In this document: piece by piece, positions 28,468 to 35,049 of the stretch
Numbering within the stretch: the stretch's first letter is position 1
Layout of the letters: every line of letters starts with the position of its first letter
Assembly (NCBI RefSeq): GCF_002272135.1
Contig: NZ_NPBF01000033.1
Span: forward strand, 62,001-126,000
Length of the DNA stretch: 64,000 nt
Reading direction: 5' to 3'
DNA from: Virgibacillus sp. 7505
GTDB taxonomy: Bacteria > Bacillota > Bacilli > Bacillales > Amphibacillaceae
The notes under the pieces: generated by a model
Told to the model about the DNA's origin: nothing
Databases searched by the model: none
Seen by the model: only the letters and a program-made list of their open reading frames with translations
Program-made: the position numbers and the translations under genes

Positions 28468-28520
28468 TATACCCCCTATAGGTATACAAATATAATATAC
28501 CCCCACCAGGTATATGTCAA
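28468..28520 (-). promoter_or_regulatory. csoR-copA-copZ promoter with two CsoR-type operators
   Basis: Minus strand: TTGACA (28520-28515), 17-nt spacer, TATTAT (28497-28492). The spacer is the GC-tract palindrome TATACCCCCACCAGGTATAT (28496-28515). A second copy, TATACCCCCTATAGGTATA (28468-28486), lies between the -10 box and the csoR ribosome site. The form AT-rich ends around a C5/G run matches known CsoR sites. Confidence 0.85.
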
Positions 28521-28531
28521 CAATTTGATTT

Positions 28532-28579
28532 TAAATCGAAACGATTATGATTTACAAATCGAAATGATTACGATAGAAT
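28532..28579 (+). promoter_or_regulatory. znuCB-zur promoter with tandem Zur boxes
   Basis: Two 23-bp Zur-like sites abut: 28532-28554 begins TAAATCG and ends GATTTA around an AT-rich centre, and 28555-28577 begins CAAATCGAAATGATTACGA. They match the Bacillus Zur consensus (AAATCGTAAT-n-ATTACGATTT). The second site covers the promoter TTTACA (28551-28556), 17 nt, TAGAAT (28574-28579). Confidence 0.85.
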
Positions 28580-28621
28580 AAGTCTTTGTGAAGAAGTACG
28601 TGATTAGAAAGGTGATAGAAA

Positions 28622-29350
28622 ATGACATCTATCCTTCAAATAGATACTATTAATTTCTCATATGAACAGAAGGCTGCCTTGCGCGAGGTATCCCTTCAAG
28701 TAAAAAAAGGTGACTTCCTCGGTTTGATCGGTCCAAACGGCGGGGGTAAAACAACATTGATCAAGCTGGCACTTGGAATACTGCAGCCTAATAATGGCTC
28801 CATCCAACTTTTTGGACAGTCTGTTTCTTCCTTTAAGGACTGGAATAAAGTCAGCTTTGTATCCCAAAAGGCGAATGCCTTCAATAAAGGTTTCCCAGCT
28901 ACTGTTTTCGAAGTAGTCGCAATGGGGCTTACCCCGAAGATCGGTTATTTCCGCAGATTCTCCGCTAAGCACCGGGCCGCTGTAAAGCAAGCTGTTGCGC
29001 AAGTGGATATGAGCGATTATCTGCACGAAAATATCAGCAGTTTGTCCGGAGGCCAGCAGCAGCGCGTTTTCATCGCCAGAGCGCTTGTAAGCCAGCCGGA
29101 ATTGATCATACTTGATGAGCCGACTGTTGGAATCGACCACGCCAATGTGAAAGGCTTCTATGAATTATTGCAGCGGCTGAATGAGGAAAAAGGACTTACC
29201 TTAGTGATGATCACGCATGATTTGGCTGGGATTGCGCATTATGCATCCAAACTTGTTTATTTGGATCAGCAAGTCCAATACGAAGGCAGCCCAGAACAAT
29301 TCAGCCTGCCTGAAACCGATTTACAAGTATTGCGAGGTATTCATGCATGA
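28622..29350 (+). CDS. znuC: Zinc ABC transporter ATPase ZnuC/AdcC
   Basis: 242 residues of the metal-importer ATPase branch: Walker A GPNGGGKTT, signature LSGGQQQRVFIARAL, Walker B LIILDEPTVGID, and H-loop MITHDLAG. Powers Zn(II) uptake. Zur boxes upstream and a zur gene downstream support zinc, not manganese. Its stop overlaps the znuB start by 4 nt. Confidence 0.93.
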   Translation: MTSILQIDTINFSYEQKAALREVSLQVKKGDFLGLIGPNGGGKTTLIKLALGILQPNNGSIQLFGQSVSSFKDWNKVSFVSQKANAFNKGFPATVFEVVAMGLTPKIGYFRRFSAKHRAAVKQAVAQVDMSDYLHENISSLSGGQQQRVFIARALVSQPELIILDEPTVGIDHANVKGFYELLQRLNEEKGLTLVMITHDLAGIAHYASKLVYLDQQVQYEGSPEQFSLPETDLQVLRGIHA

Positions 29351-30213
29351 TTGCTGATTTTCTTCAATTTGAATTTTTACGAAATACACTATATACCGGT
29401 CTGCTAATCGGCTTGATTGCTCCATTACTCGGCTGCTTCATCGTCGTACGCAGACTGTCTCTGATTGCGGATGCCCTATCGCATGTAACCTTAGCCGGTA
29501 TTGCATTCGGACTGTTGCTGGAGAAAAAGCTGGCAACTCCTGTGATCACACCGTTTTATGCGGGTCTTGGGTTCTCGGTTGCAGCATCACTGCTAATCGA
29601 GAAGCTTCGCAGCATGTTCCGTAACTTCCAAGAAATCGCTATTCCGATCATCCTTTCCGGAGGAGTCGGATTGAGTGTTATTTTCATATCTTTGGCTAAT
29701 GGTTTTACAACGGATCTGTTTTCTTATTTATTCGGATCCGTATCTGCTGTCAGCAGTGAAGACCTGCGTGTTATTGTGATCATCTCGATCATTGTCCTGC
29801 TAGTCATCGGATTCTTGTACAAGCAGCTGCTTGTGCTTTCCTTTGATGAAGAGCATGCGCGTGTCAGCGGCTTGCATGCAAGAGCAATCCATTTCATCTT
29901 CATGCTGCTGACTGCCCTTGTCATTGCAGCGAGCATCCGGATCGTTGGTGTGCTGCTCGTCTCTGCCTTGATGACAATACCTGTAGCAGCGGCCATCCGT
30001 CTGGCAAAAGGCTTCAAATGGGCAATGATACTGGCTATCCTCTTCGGGGAGACATCCGTTATTGTCGGCCTCTTCTCTGGTTATTATTTTGAAATACCGC
30101 CAGGGGGTACCATTGTTGTCGTATCGATCCTGATTCTTCTGTTGAGTTTCATCATTCAAAAGCTGCTGCTTGCCAACAAACGAAAAGCGGCTTTCGAGAA
30201 AGGAGTTTCCTGA
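29347..30213 (+). CDS. znuB: Zinc ABC transporter permease ZnuB/AdcB
   Basis: 288 residues of the ABC-3 metal permease family, with about eight membrane segments. Signatures are CFIVVRRLSLIADALSHVTLAGIAFG and LHARAIHFIFMLLTALVIAASIRIVGVLLVSALMTIPVAAA. The metal-binding lipoprotein (ZnuA/AdcA) that this permease needs is not encoded nearby. Confidence 0.93.
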   Translation: MIADFLQFEFLRNTLYTGLLIGLIAPLLGCFIVVRRLSLIADALSHVTLAGIAFGLLLEKKLATPVITPFYAGLGFSVAASLLIEKLRSMFRNFQEIAIPIILSGGVGLSVIFISLANGFTTDLFSYLFGSVSAVSSEDLRVIVIISIIVLLVIGFLYKQLLVLSFDEEHARVSGLHARAIHFIFMLLTALVIAASIRIVGVLLVSALMTIPVAAAIRLAKGFKWAMILAILFGETSVIVGLFSGYYFEIPPGGTIVVVSILILLLSFIIQKLLLANKRKAAFEKGVS

Positions 30214-30214
30214 T

Positions 30215-30631
30215 ATGCAAGTGGACGAAGGTATTGCGATCCTGAAGGAAAATGGTCATAAATATACAGATAAACGCGCAGATATCCTAGCTTATTTTAT
30301 CCATGCCAAAGGATATCGAAGTGCAAAAGCACTGCTTGCTTTCATGGAGACTAGCTATGCTGGTATCAGCTTGGATACGATCTATCGCAATCTCCGTCTT
30401 TTCGAACAGCTGGAGCTGCTCGAATCCCGTGAAAAAAACGGAGAAAAGCTGTTTAAAATTGCTTGCAGAAGCGGCACGCATCACCATCATTTCATTTGTG
30501 AAAGCTGCGGACTGACCAAACCGCTCCAGAAATGTCCGCTCCCAGTTTACACAGAAGAACTTGCGGATTATCATGTAAATACACACGCTTTCGAGCTTTA
30601 TGGTCTTTGCCCGACGTGTCACAATCGATAA
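30215..30631 (+). CDS. zur: Zinc uptake regulator Zur (Fur family)
   Basis: 138 residues from ATG 30215 (AAAGGAG). Winged helix ALLAFMETSYAGISLDTIYRNLRLFEQLELLE, regulatory-site histidines HHHHFICESCG, and structural-zinc Cys pairs CESC and CPTC. It should repress this operon through the boxes upstream when zinc is sufficient. It begins 1 nt after the znuB stop. Confidence 0.92.
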   Translation: MQVDEGIAILKENGHKYTDKRADILAYFIHAKGYRSAKALLAFMETSYAGISLDTIYRNLRLFEQLELLESREKNGEKLFKIACRSGTHHHHFICESCGLTKPLQKCPLPVYTEELADYHVNTHAFELYGLCPTCHNR

Positions 30632-30644
30632 GGAGTCGATATAT

Positions 30645-30824
30645 ATGCCAATCATTACAGTTAAAATGCTGGAAGGCCGAACGGATGAACAAAAAGAACA
30701 AATGATCAAGAAAATGACCGACGTGATGGTCGAGACAACTGGCGCTCGCGCAGAAGCAGTTTCCATCATCATTGAGGAAATGAACAAGGCAAATTACGGA
30801 GTTGCCGGAAAACGTCTATCTTAA
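30645..30824 (+). CDS. 4-oxalocrotonate tautomerase-like protein
   Basis: 59 residues, the standard length. The catalytic proline follows Met1 (MPIITVKMLEGRTDEQK), with the ARAEAVSIIIEEM beta-alpha-beta core. Tautomerase or isomerase activity is typical; substrate unknown. The frame is open upstream but AAGGAG marks ATG 30645. Probably read through from zur. Confidence 0.9.
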   Translation: MPIITVKMLEGRTDEQKEQMIKKMTDVMVETTGARAEAVSIIIEEMNKANYGVAGKRLS

Positions 30825-30827
30825 TAG

Positions 30828-30862
30828 AAAGCAGCATGCTCAGGTGAGCATGCTGCTTTTTT
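30828..30862 (+). terminator. Terminator after the tautomerase gene
   Basis: AAAGCAGCATGCT and AGCATGCTGCTTT arms with a 6-nt loop, then TTTT. Confidence 0.9.
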
Positions 30863-30863
30863 G

Positions 30864-31112
30864 CTATCGATTGCTTGTCATCATAATAAGAGCATATCTA
30901 TCAGCAATATAAATTGGATTCAGAGGGATCACTTCGTAGTTGTCCTGCTCTCCTCCCACTAGATCGTAGACTAAAAAAGCGATATCAGCCAATGTATTGG
31001 CTGCTGAGTTGGTAAATGCCACGACGTATATTCCGGGTGATTTGGCAATCCGAGCCTTCTCCACAAGATGTGCAGTTTTAACAGGAATGAGAAAGCATTT
31101 GGATTGTTGCTG
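30864..31112 (-). pseudogene. C-terminal remnant of an RpiR/SIS-domain regulator
   Basis: A frame that opens after an in-frame TGA (31113-31115) and has no convincing start or ribosome site encodes KTAHLVEKARIAKSPGIYVV, AFTNSAANTLADIAFLV and so on. This resembles the last strand-helix units of a SIS sugar-phosphate-binding domain, where RpiR-type regulators read A+xxGxxVIAITNxxxSPLAxxADxxL. The N-terminal HTH and most of the SIS domain are absent. The identification is by pattern only. Confidence 0.5.
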
Positions 31113-31220
31113 TCATTTAAACATGGCTCACCAGCTGGAAATTGGAATTCATAAAGGCTAATGATAAGAAGAAACTCTATGAAGAGGAAGAAATATATTT
31201 CAGTATACTGATCAGCCTAC

Positions 31221-31250
31221 TTAGTAAATGTATACGTATACGTTTACTAA
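31221..31250. promoter_or_regulatory. Orphan 30-bp palindrome, operator-like
   Basis: Fourteen of 15 base pairs are symmetric; the only mismatch is 31229/31242. Centre GTATACGTATAC, ends TTAGTAAA and TTTACTAA. There is no T run, so it is not a terminator. It looks like a dimer or tetramer regulator site left without its gene. Confidence 0.6.
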
Positions 31251-31413
31251 TATTCATAATCTTTGGTACAGTATCCCTTCTGAATTGAGATTCGCTTAAG
31301 GAGCTATCTCTATTTATGAATCAGTATCAGTATGCAGCTGGCAACTGTAGAATTTTTAAAAGCAGAAAACTTCTACTGGCTGGTCTTGTAATTAGTTGTA
31401 CGCCTTCAATAAT

Positions 31414-31438
31414 AAAAAAGCCACCCATTAGGTGACTT
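31414..31438 (-). terminator. Terminator after the small membrane protein gene
   Basis: Minus-strand AAGTCACC and GGGTGGCTT around TAAT, followed by six T. Confidence 0.75.
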
Positions 31439-31450
31439 GATCTCGATTAC

Positions 31451-31639
31451 TTATTCATCTAATCTTTTAAGTTTCCAATCTATGATCCAATTCACCGCAA
31501 CCAATATCAGTGTTAATGAAAGGACAATGTCAGTTATTGTCTGAAACGTGCCTCCAAAAGGATAGTCACGCTGTATAAGGTAAAGAATTATTAATACTGG
31601 AAAGCTATATTTTGGTAGGTTATCCCACAAACGTTTCAT
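31451..31639 (-). CDS. Small two-helix membrane protein, unknown
   Basis: 62 residues: MKRLWDNLPKY, then hydrophobic segments SFPVLIILYLIQ (15-24) and FQTITDIVLSLTLILVAVNWIIDW (32-55), ending KLKRLDE. A ribosome site (GGAG) and a terminator support a real unit. No family recognised. Confidence 0.6.
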   Translation of the reverse strand: MKRLWDNLPKYSFPVLIILYLIQRDYPFGGTFQTITDIVLSLTLILVAVNWIIDWKLKRLDE

Positions 31640-31736
31640 AGTGATTTCAACTCCTTTAGCTTTGCGTAGAATGATGGCTATTTATTTTTTAAAAACAGGT
31701 ACCAACCGTGATACATGATTTTACCATATTTCATAT

Positions 31737-31830
31737 TTCTATTTCTATCCTACTTTCTATATATCGCCAACAATTAAATTGGGCAAAATTCTTTTTATCA
31801 TGCAGGAGGTATGTTAAAGTACTAATGAGA
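31737..31830 (+). promoter_or_regulatory. ohrR promoter/operator region (copy A of a duplicated sequence)
   Basis: Contains CAATTAAATTG (31771-31781), the core of OhrR-type operators, then a CTTTTT element and TAAAGT about 17 nt apart as likely -35 and -10 boxes. About 63 bp (31768-31830) align with 33768-33831 with only one gap and roughly three quarters of positions identical by eye. Confidence 0.65.
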
Positions 31831-31857
31831 GAAATACTAATCATTAGAGGTGCAACC

Positions 31858-32307
31858 ATGGAGAAAAACCCGCATAATCTTAAATTAGAGGATCACTTAT
31901 GTTTCTCATTGTATGCCTGTTCACGGGCTATCTTACGACTATATCGCCCTTACCTAGATAAACTTCAACTCACTTATCCTCAGTATCTAGTCTTAGTTAC
32001 TCTGTGGGAGAAACCACAAAGAACAATTAAAGATCTGGGCGAAGTGCTTAATCTTGATACAGGTACACTGTCTCCACTACTCAAACGTATGGAAGCTGCC
32101 GGTCTCATTGAGCGCCGCCGTGACAAAGTGGACGAACGAGTCATGAACATATTTATTACGGAAGCAGGCGAAGCTTTACAGGAGAAGGCAACTTGTGTTC
32201 CGCAATCCTTATTCGACGCATCGGGATTGAATACTAAGGAATTGAATGAAATAAATGAAAGAATCACGCATCTTTTACATCATCTGGATGAAACAGCTGA
32301 TGTATAG
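31858..32307 (+). CDS. OhrR-type MarR-family organic peroxide sensor
   Basis: 149 residues from ATG 31858 (AGAGGTG). The reactive cysteine is C15 in LEDHLCFSLYACSRA, the position used by B. subtilis OhrR, with Tyr residues of YRPYLDKLQLTYPQYLVLVTLWE. Winged helix LGEVLNLDTGTLSPLLKRMEAAGLIERRRDKVDERV. A second Cys at 21 could give intramolecular disulfide chemistry. No ohrA gene is adjacent; the nearest likely target is the alpha/beta hydrolase at 32816-33673. Confidence 0.85.
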   Translation: MEKNPHNLKLEDHLCFSLYACSRAILRLYRPYLDKLQLTYPQYLVLVTLWEKPQRTIKDLGEVLNLDTGTLSPLLKRMEAAGLIERRRDKVDERVMNIFITEAGEALQEKATCVPQSLFDASGLNTKELNEINERITHLLHHLDETADV

Positions 32308-32327
32308 ATGCAACTGAAGGCTAACTT

Positions 32328-32697
32328 TTAAAGATGATCTCCGTATTGAATAGGGATCATCTTTTTTTAAATTCATTGATATCTGTAGCTATTGTATTAA
32401 CTCATATACTGCTTTATTTTCTGTTTTAGTGATCTAGTGTCGTACATATTCTAATATTGGCCTTGTCCTTAAAATGACCCAAGATTGATTCTTGAGGGCC
32501 TTATCCCCCTCAGTTTCCACGCCTGGACATAGATTGGCGCATTCCTAGAGTTATTCACTAAATTTTTGGAAGGCAGGGTGTATATAGTGGGTACCTTGAT
32601 TAATGAAAATCAAGGCATATGCTGCCTTTGCTTCATCCAACGAGATTTTAACATATAATGCTTTAAATTGATTGTCGATCGATTTAGCTATAGACAC
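32328..32697 (-). mobile_element. Decayed 3' end of an IS3-family transposase (OrfB)
   Basis: On the minus strand successive frames read ALIFINQGTHYIHPAFQKFSE (family HSDQGxHYTHPxFQK), then MRQSMSRRGN-stop-GG-stop-GPQESILGHFKDK (family SMSRRGNCWDNAPQESFFGHFKDE), then YNSYRYQ-stop-I-stop-KKMIPIQYGDHL (family YNxYRYQWNLKKMTPVEYRxHL). At least two frameshifts and five stops are present. The end overlaps a hairpin (32331-32370) that can serve as the ohrR terminator. No inverted terminal repeats were identified. Confidence 0.85.
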
Positions 32698-32815
32698 CCT
32701 CCTAAAATTAATGACAATAAGGATTGTTTTCGCACTCTTAATGTGCAGAGTGTACTGTATCGTAAAATAATCCCCATCTGAATAACAGATAGGAATTATT
32801 TACGAATAAAATCAT

Positions 32816-33673
32816 TTACTCTATAGAATCTGATTCAGTAGTATTCAAAAATTGGATCAATTCCGTGTTGAACTCCTCAGCGTGCGTCACATTAAACCCA
32901 TGAGGACCACCTTTAATTACCACAAGCTGGCTGTTCGAAATGCGTTCATGCGCTTTTTGTCCGCTTACTTCCAATGGAACAACGGCATCTGAATCACCGT
33001 GAATAACTAGTGTTGGTACGTTGAATTTATCTAAATCACCACGGAAATCTGTTTTACTAAACGCTGCGATACAGTCTAGTGTGCCCTTTGGTGAAGCGAA
33101 TGATGCGATATCACGATTATATAATCGGAATTCTTCGCTCACTAGATCCGTTCTGTCCCCAGATGCGAAGAAGTTCGTCGTAAATTTATCGAGGAATGCA
33201 ATTCGATCTGCCTTTACTCCATCTTGTAAGCCTTTGATTACTGCATCGTCAAATCCACCGTCTGGGTTATCCTCAGTTTTGTAAAGATACGGAGGTACGG
33301 CCCCTGCTAGTACAGCTCTTGATACACGCTCTGTTCCGTAAGTACCGATGTAACGAGAAACCTCGCCTCCACCCATTGAGAAGCCAACCAATGTTACCTT
33401 CTGAAGGTCAAGATGCTCCAGTAACTTATGTAGATCTGCCGCAAACGTATCATATTCATACCCATTCCATGGCTGTGAAGACTGCCCGAATCCACGTCGA
33501 TCATACGTAATTACTCGGTAACCAGCTTCAACTAATGCTGGTACTTGTTTTTCCCACGATCTCCCACTAAGTGGCCAACCATGAATTAACACTACTGGTT
33601 TTCCAGAACCTATGTCCTCAAAGTGAAGCTCAATCGGTGCACCATTTTCGAATCCTACTGTAAGTTTACTCAT
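32816..33673 (-). CDS. Alpha/beta hydrolase, non-heme chloroperoxidase/esterase type
   Basis: 285 residues. Oxyanion motif LIHGWPLSGRSWEKQ, TYDRRGFGQSSQP, nucleophile elbow GFSMGG (Ser near 97), acid in VIHGDSDAVVPLE, and histidine in GGPHGFNVTHAEEF. The family acts as esterase or cofactor-free perhydrolase. Starts with ATG after GGAGG. The upstream region holds an OhrR-like box and an inverted repeat (33728-33737 with 33756-33765), suggesting peroxide-linked control. Confidence 0.88.
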   Translation of the reverse strand: MSKLTVGFENGAPIELHFEDIGSGKPVVLIHGWPLSGRSWEKQVPALVEAGYRVITYDRRGFGQSSQPWNGYEYDTFAADLHKLLEHLDLQKVTLVGFSMGGGEVSRYIGTYGTERVSRAVLAGAVPPYLYKTEDNPDGGFDDAVIKGLQDGVKADRIAFLDKFTTNFFASGDRTDLVSEEFRLYNRDIASFASPKGTLDCIAAFSKTDFRGDLDKFNVPTLVIHGDSDAVVPLEVSGQKAHERISNSQLVVIKGGPHGFNVTHAEEFNTELIQFLNTTESDSIE

Positions 33674-33739
33674 TTAGATTCCTCCATTATTCACATTTTA
33701 GTTTCACAAAATAATATTGTGCGCAATATATTTCGTGTT

Positions 33740-33836
33740 TTCATCTTACTTCCTACACGAAATATTGTCAACAATTAAATTTTGCAAAATACTTTTTTGT
33801 TATTCAGGAGGCCTATTAAATTACTATAGCTATAAA
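33740..33836 (+). promoter_or_regulatory. Second copy (copy B) of the ohrR-type promoter/operator
   Basis: CAATTAAATTTTG (33772-33784), a CTTTTTT element and TAAATT at promoter spacing, in plus orientation, aligned to 31737-31830. Just upstream is ATATTTCGTG/CACGAAATAT, a perfect 10-bp inverted repeat with an 18-nt loop, which faces the hydrolase start. Confidence 0.6.
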
Positions 33837-33905
33837 AATGCTCGGTATAATCTAAATCATCTGGATGGAATGGTAATACGACCGTTACTGAAAGCCCATT
33901 GTTGA
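33837..33905 (+). pseudogene. Possible decayed 5' end of an ohrR paralogue
   Basis: Downstream of copy B the frame reads YKNARYNLNHLDGMVIRPLL then a stop. The nucleotide string from 33833 weakly matches the start of the intact ohrR (EKNPHNLKLED region). Nothing of the winged helix remains. Confidence 0.3.
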
Positions 33906-34109
33906 GTTATCTTTAAAACCCTAGTTTTTTGTCAGCTCCTATCCATCCCATGTCTCTGCATTCTTATAGATTGGTGAGTAACTGGAATAACCAATCGAGG
34001 GAATTATTCCAGTACTATGTGATTACAATACGTAAGGGTATTCAGACAGAGACTTGCAGAGGCTCCGTATTCAGCTACTAATCAACTTCACACAGTAAAG
34101 CCTTCATTT
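33906..34109. other. Non-coding stretch before csaA
   Basis: No gene seen. It contains one inverted repeat, ACTGGAATAA (33981-33990) with TTATTCCAGT (34004-34013), without a T run. Confidence 0.5.
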
Positions 34110-34442
34110 TTATGCAATAGGAGTACCGTTTGGTATTTCAGTATCTGGCTTTAATAGAATAACATCTCCTTTTTCCGGGACTCCTCCCAAAACTAATACC
34201 TCCGATTTGAAACCGGCAATACGCCGAGGAGGCAAATTGATGATTCCAATGATTTGCTTTCCTACAATTTGCTTTACATTGTAACGCTTAGTTATTTGTG
34301 CACTTGAGGATTTCATTCCGATTTCCTTTCCAAAATCAATCTTAAGCTTTATCGCAGGGATTTTGGCCTCTTCAAAAAACTCCGCTTCCTTAATTGTTCC
34401 GACACGAATATCAAGTGCTGTAAAATATTCGATAGATGCCAC
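34110..34442 (-). CDS. csaA: CsaA, tRNA-binding-domain chaperone
   Basis: 110 residues from GTG 34442 (GGAGGAG). One OB-fold EMAP/tRNA-binding domain: YFTALDIRVGTIKEAEFFEEA, AIKLKIDFGKEIGMKSSSAQITKRY, GKQIIGIINLPPRRIAGFKSEVLVLG. CsaA dimers bind unfolded proteins and tRNA and have been linked to secretion. Confidence 0.93.
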   Translation of the reverse strand: MASIEYFTALDIRVGTIKEAEFFEEAKIPAIKLKIDFGKEIGMKSSSAQITKRYNVKQIVGKQIIGIINLPPRRIAGFKSEVLVLGGVPEKGDVILLKPDTEIPNGTPIA

Positions 34443-34488
34443 GATTTGCCTCCTCCACTAAAGTTTCTAAACCACTCGGATTTGCAAT

Positions 34489-34812
34489 TTACTGCGCCGG
34501 ACGAAACGGTTGCAGAAGTCGAATCCCCTCCTCAATGGATCCCTCCATCAGTTCTAAGAGCTGGGGCACCAGTTCCTGCATCCGGGGTGCGTTCAGGTGC
34601 CGATCGAGAGCATCTCGGTTTTCCCACCGCTCGTAGATGATAAATGTGCCCGGCTGACCTTCTACCTCGTGAGCCTCGTATTCAATATTGCCCAGGTCGT
34701 TGCGCGACGGGGTGATAGCAGCAGTCATGAATGCCTTCATCTCGGCTTCTCTTCCTGACTTAGCTCTCGCCTCCCATAGTACAGTAACGTAACGGTTCTT
34801 TGTATCGTTCAT
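34489..34812 (-). CDS. ABM-family monooxygenase-like protein
   Basis: 107 residues with the antibiotic-biosynthesis-monooxygenase ferredoxin-like fold: VTVLWEARAKSGREAEMKAFM, SRNDLGNIEYEAHEVEGQPGTFIIYERWENRDALDRHL. Usually dimeric, used for quinone or heme-related oxidation without cofactor. More G+C-rich than the flanking Bacillus-type genes. Follows the short-chain dehydrogenase on the same strand. Confidence 0.82.
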   Translation of the reverse strand: MNDTKNRYVTVLWEARAKSGREAEMKAFMTAAITPSRNDLGNIEYEAHEVEGQPGTFIIYERWENRDALDRHLNAPRMQELVPQLLELMEGSIEEGIRLLQPFRPAQ

Positions 34813-34893
34813 GATAATTCCTCCCCTAATTTATAAAAACTTCGTTCGATTATGCTTGGAATTCCAGTGGCTTAGTGGCTTATTTTCATGCTG

Positions 34894-35034
34894 TTATAAG
34901 AGTTCAAAAGAACGATTAAAGCCTTGGCCCGCAAGAACATCTTGACGAACCACATCTAAACGACGCGTTTGATATTACCCAAAGCTTCGTCTATCTTCCC
35001 TACCTAAACCATGTTTTAAATTGTTTTGTGACAT
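34894..35034 (-). pseudogene. Small ORF with an internal stop, between SDR and ABM genes
   Basis: ATG 35034 with GGGAG 8-9 nt upstream opens MSQNNLKHGLGREDRRSFG, then TAA, and the same frame continues YQTRRLDVVRQDVLAGQGF and ends NRSFELL-TAA. Both halves read like one basic peptide of about 45 residues. Either a recent nonsense mutation or chance. Confidence 0.3.
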
Positions 35035-35049
35035 CAATTAATTCTCCCG

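Larger units (their letters stand above)
31113..31450. other. Gene-poor stretch with decayed sequence and one large palindrome
   Basis: No convincing gene. It contains CAGTATACTG (31201-31210), the 30-bp palindrome at 31221-31250, and a 39-codon ATG frame at 31316-31435 whose AAGGAG is 12 nt away. That frame ends in the terminator of the opposite gene, so it is probably not real. Confidence 0.6.

Noticed and set aside
31316-31435. 39-codon ATG frame after the orphan palindrome
   Set aside because: The AAGGAG is 12 nt from the ATG and the frame ends inside the opposite gene's terminator; product unremarkable.
32331-32370. First read simply as the ohrR terminator
   Set aside because: The hairpin may work as one, but the same bases are the last codons of the IS3 transposase relic, so it was not listed as an independent feature.
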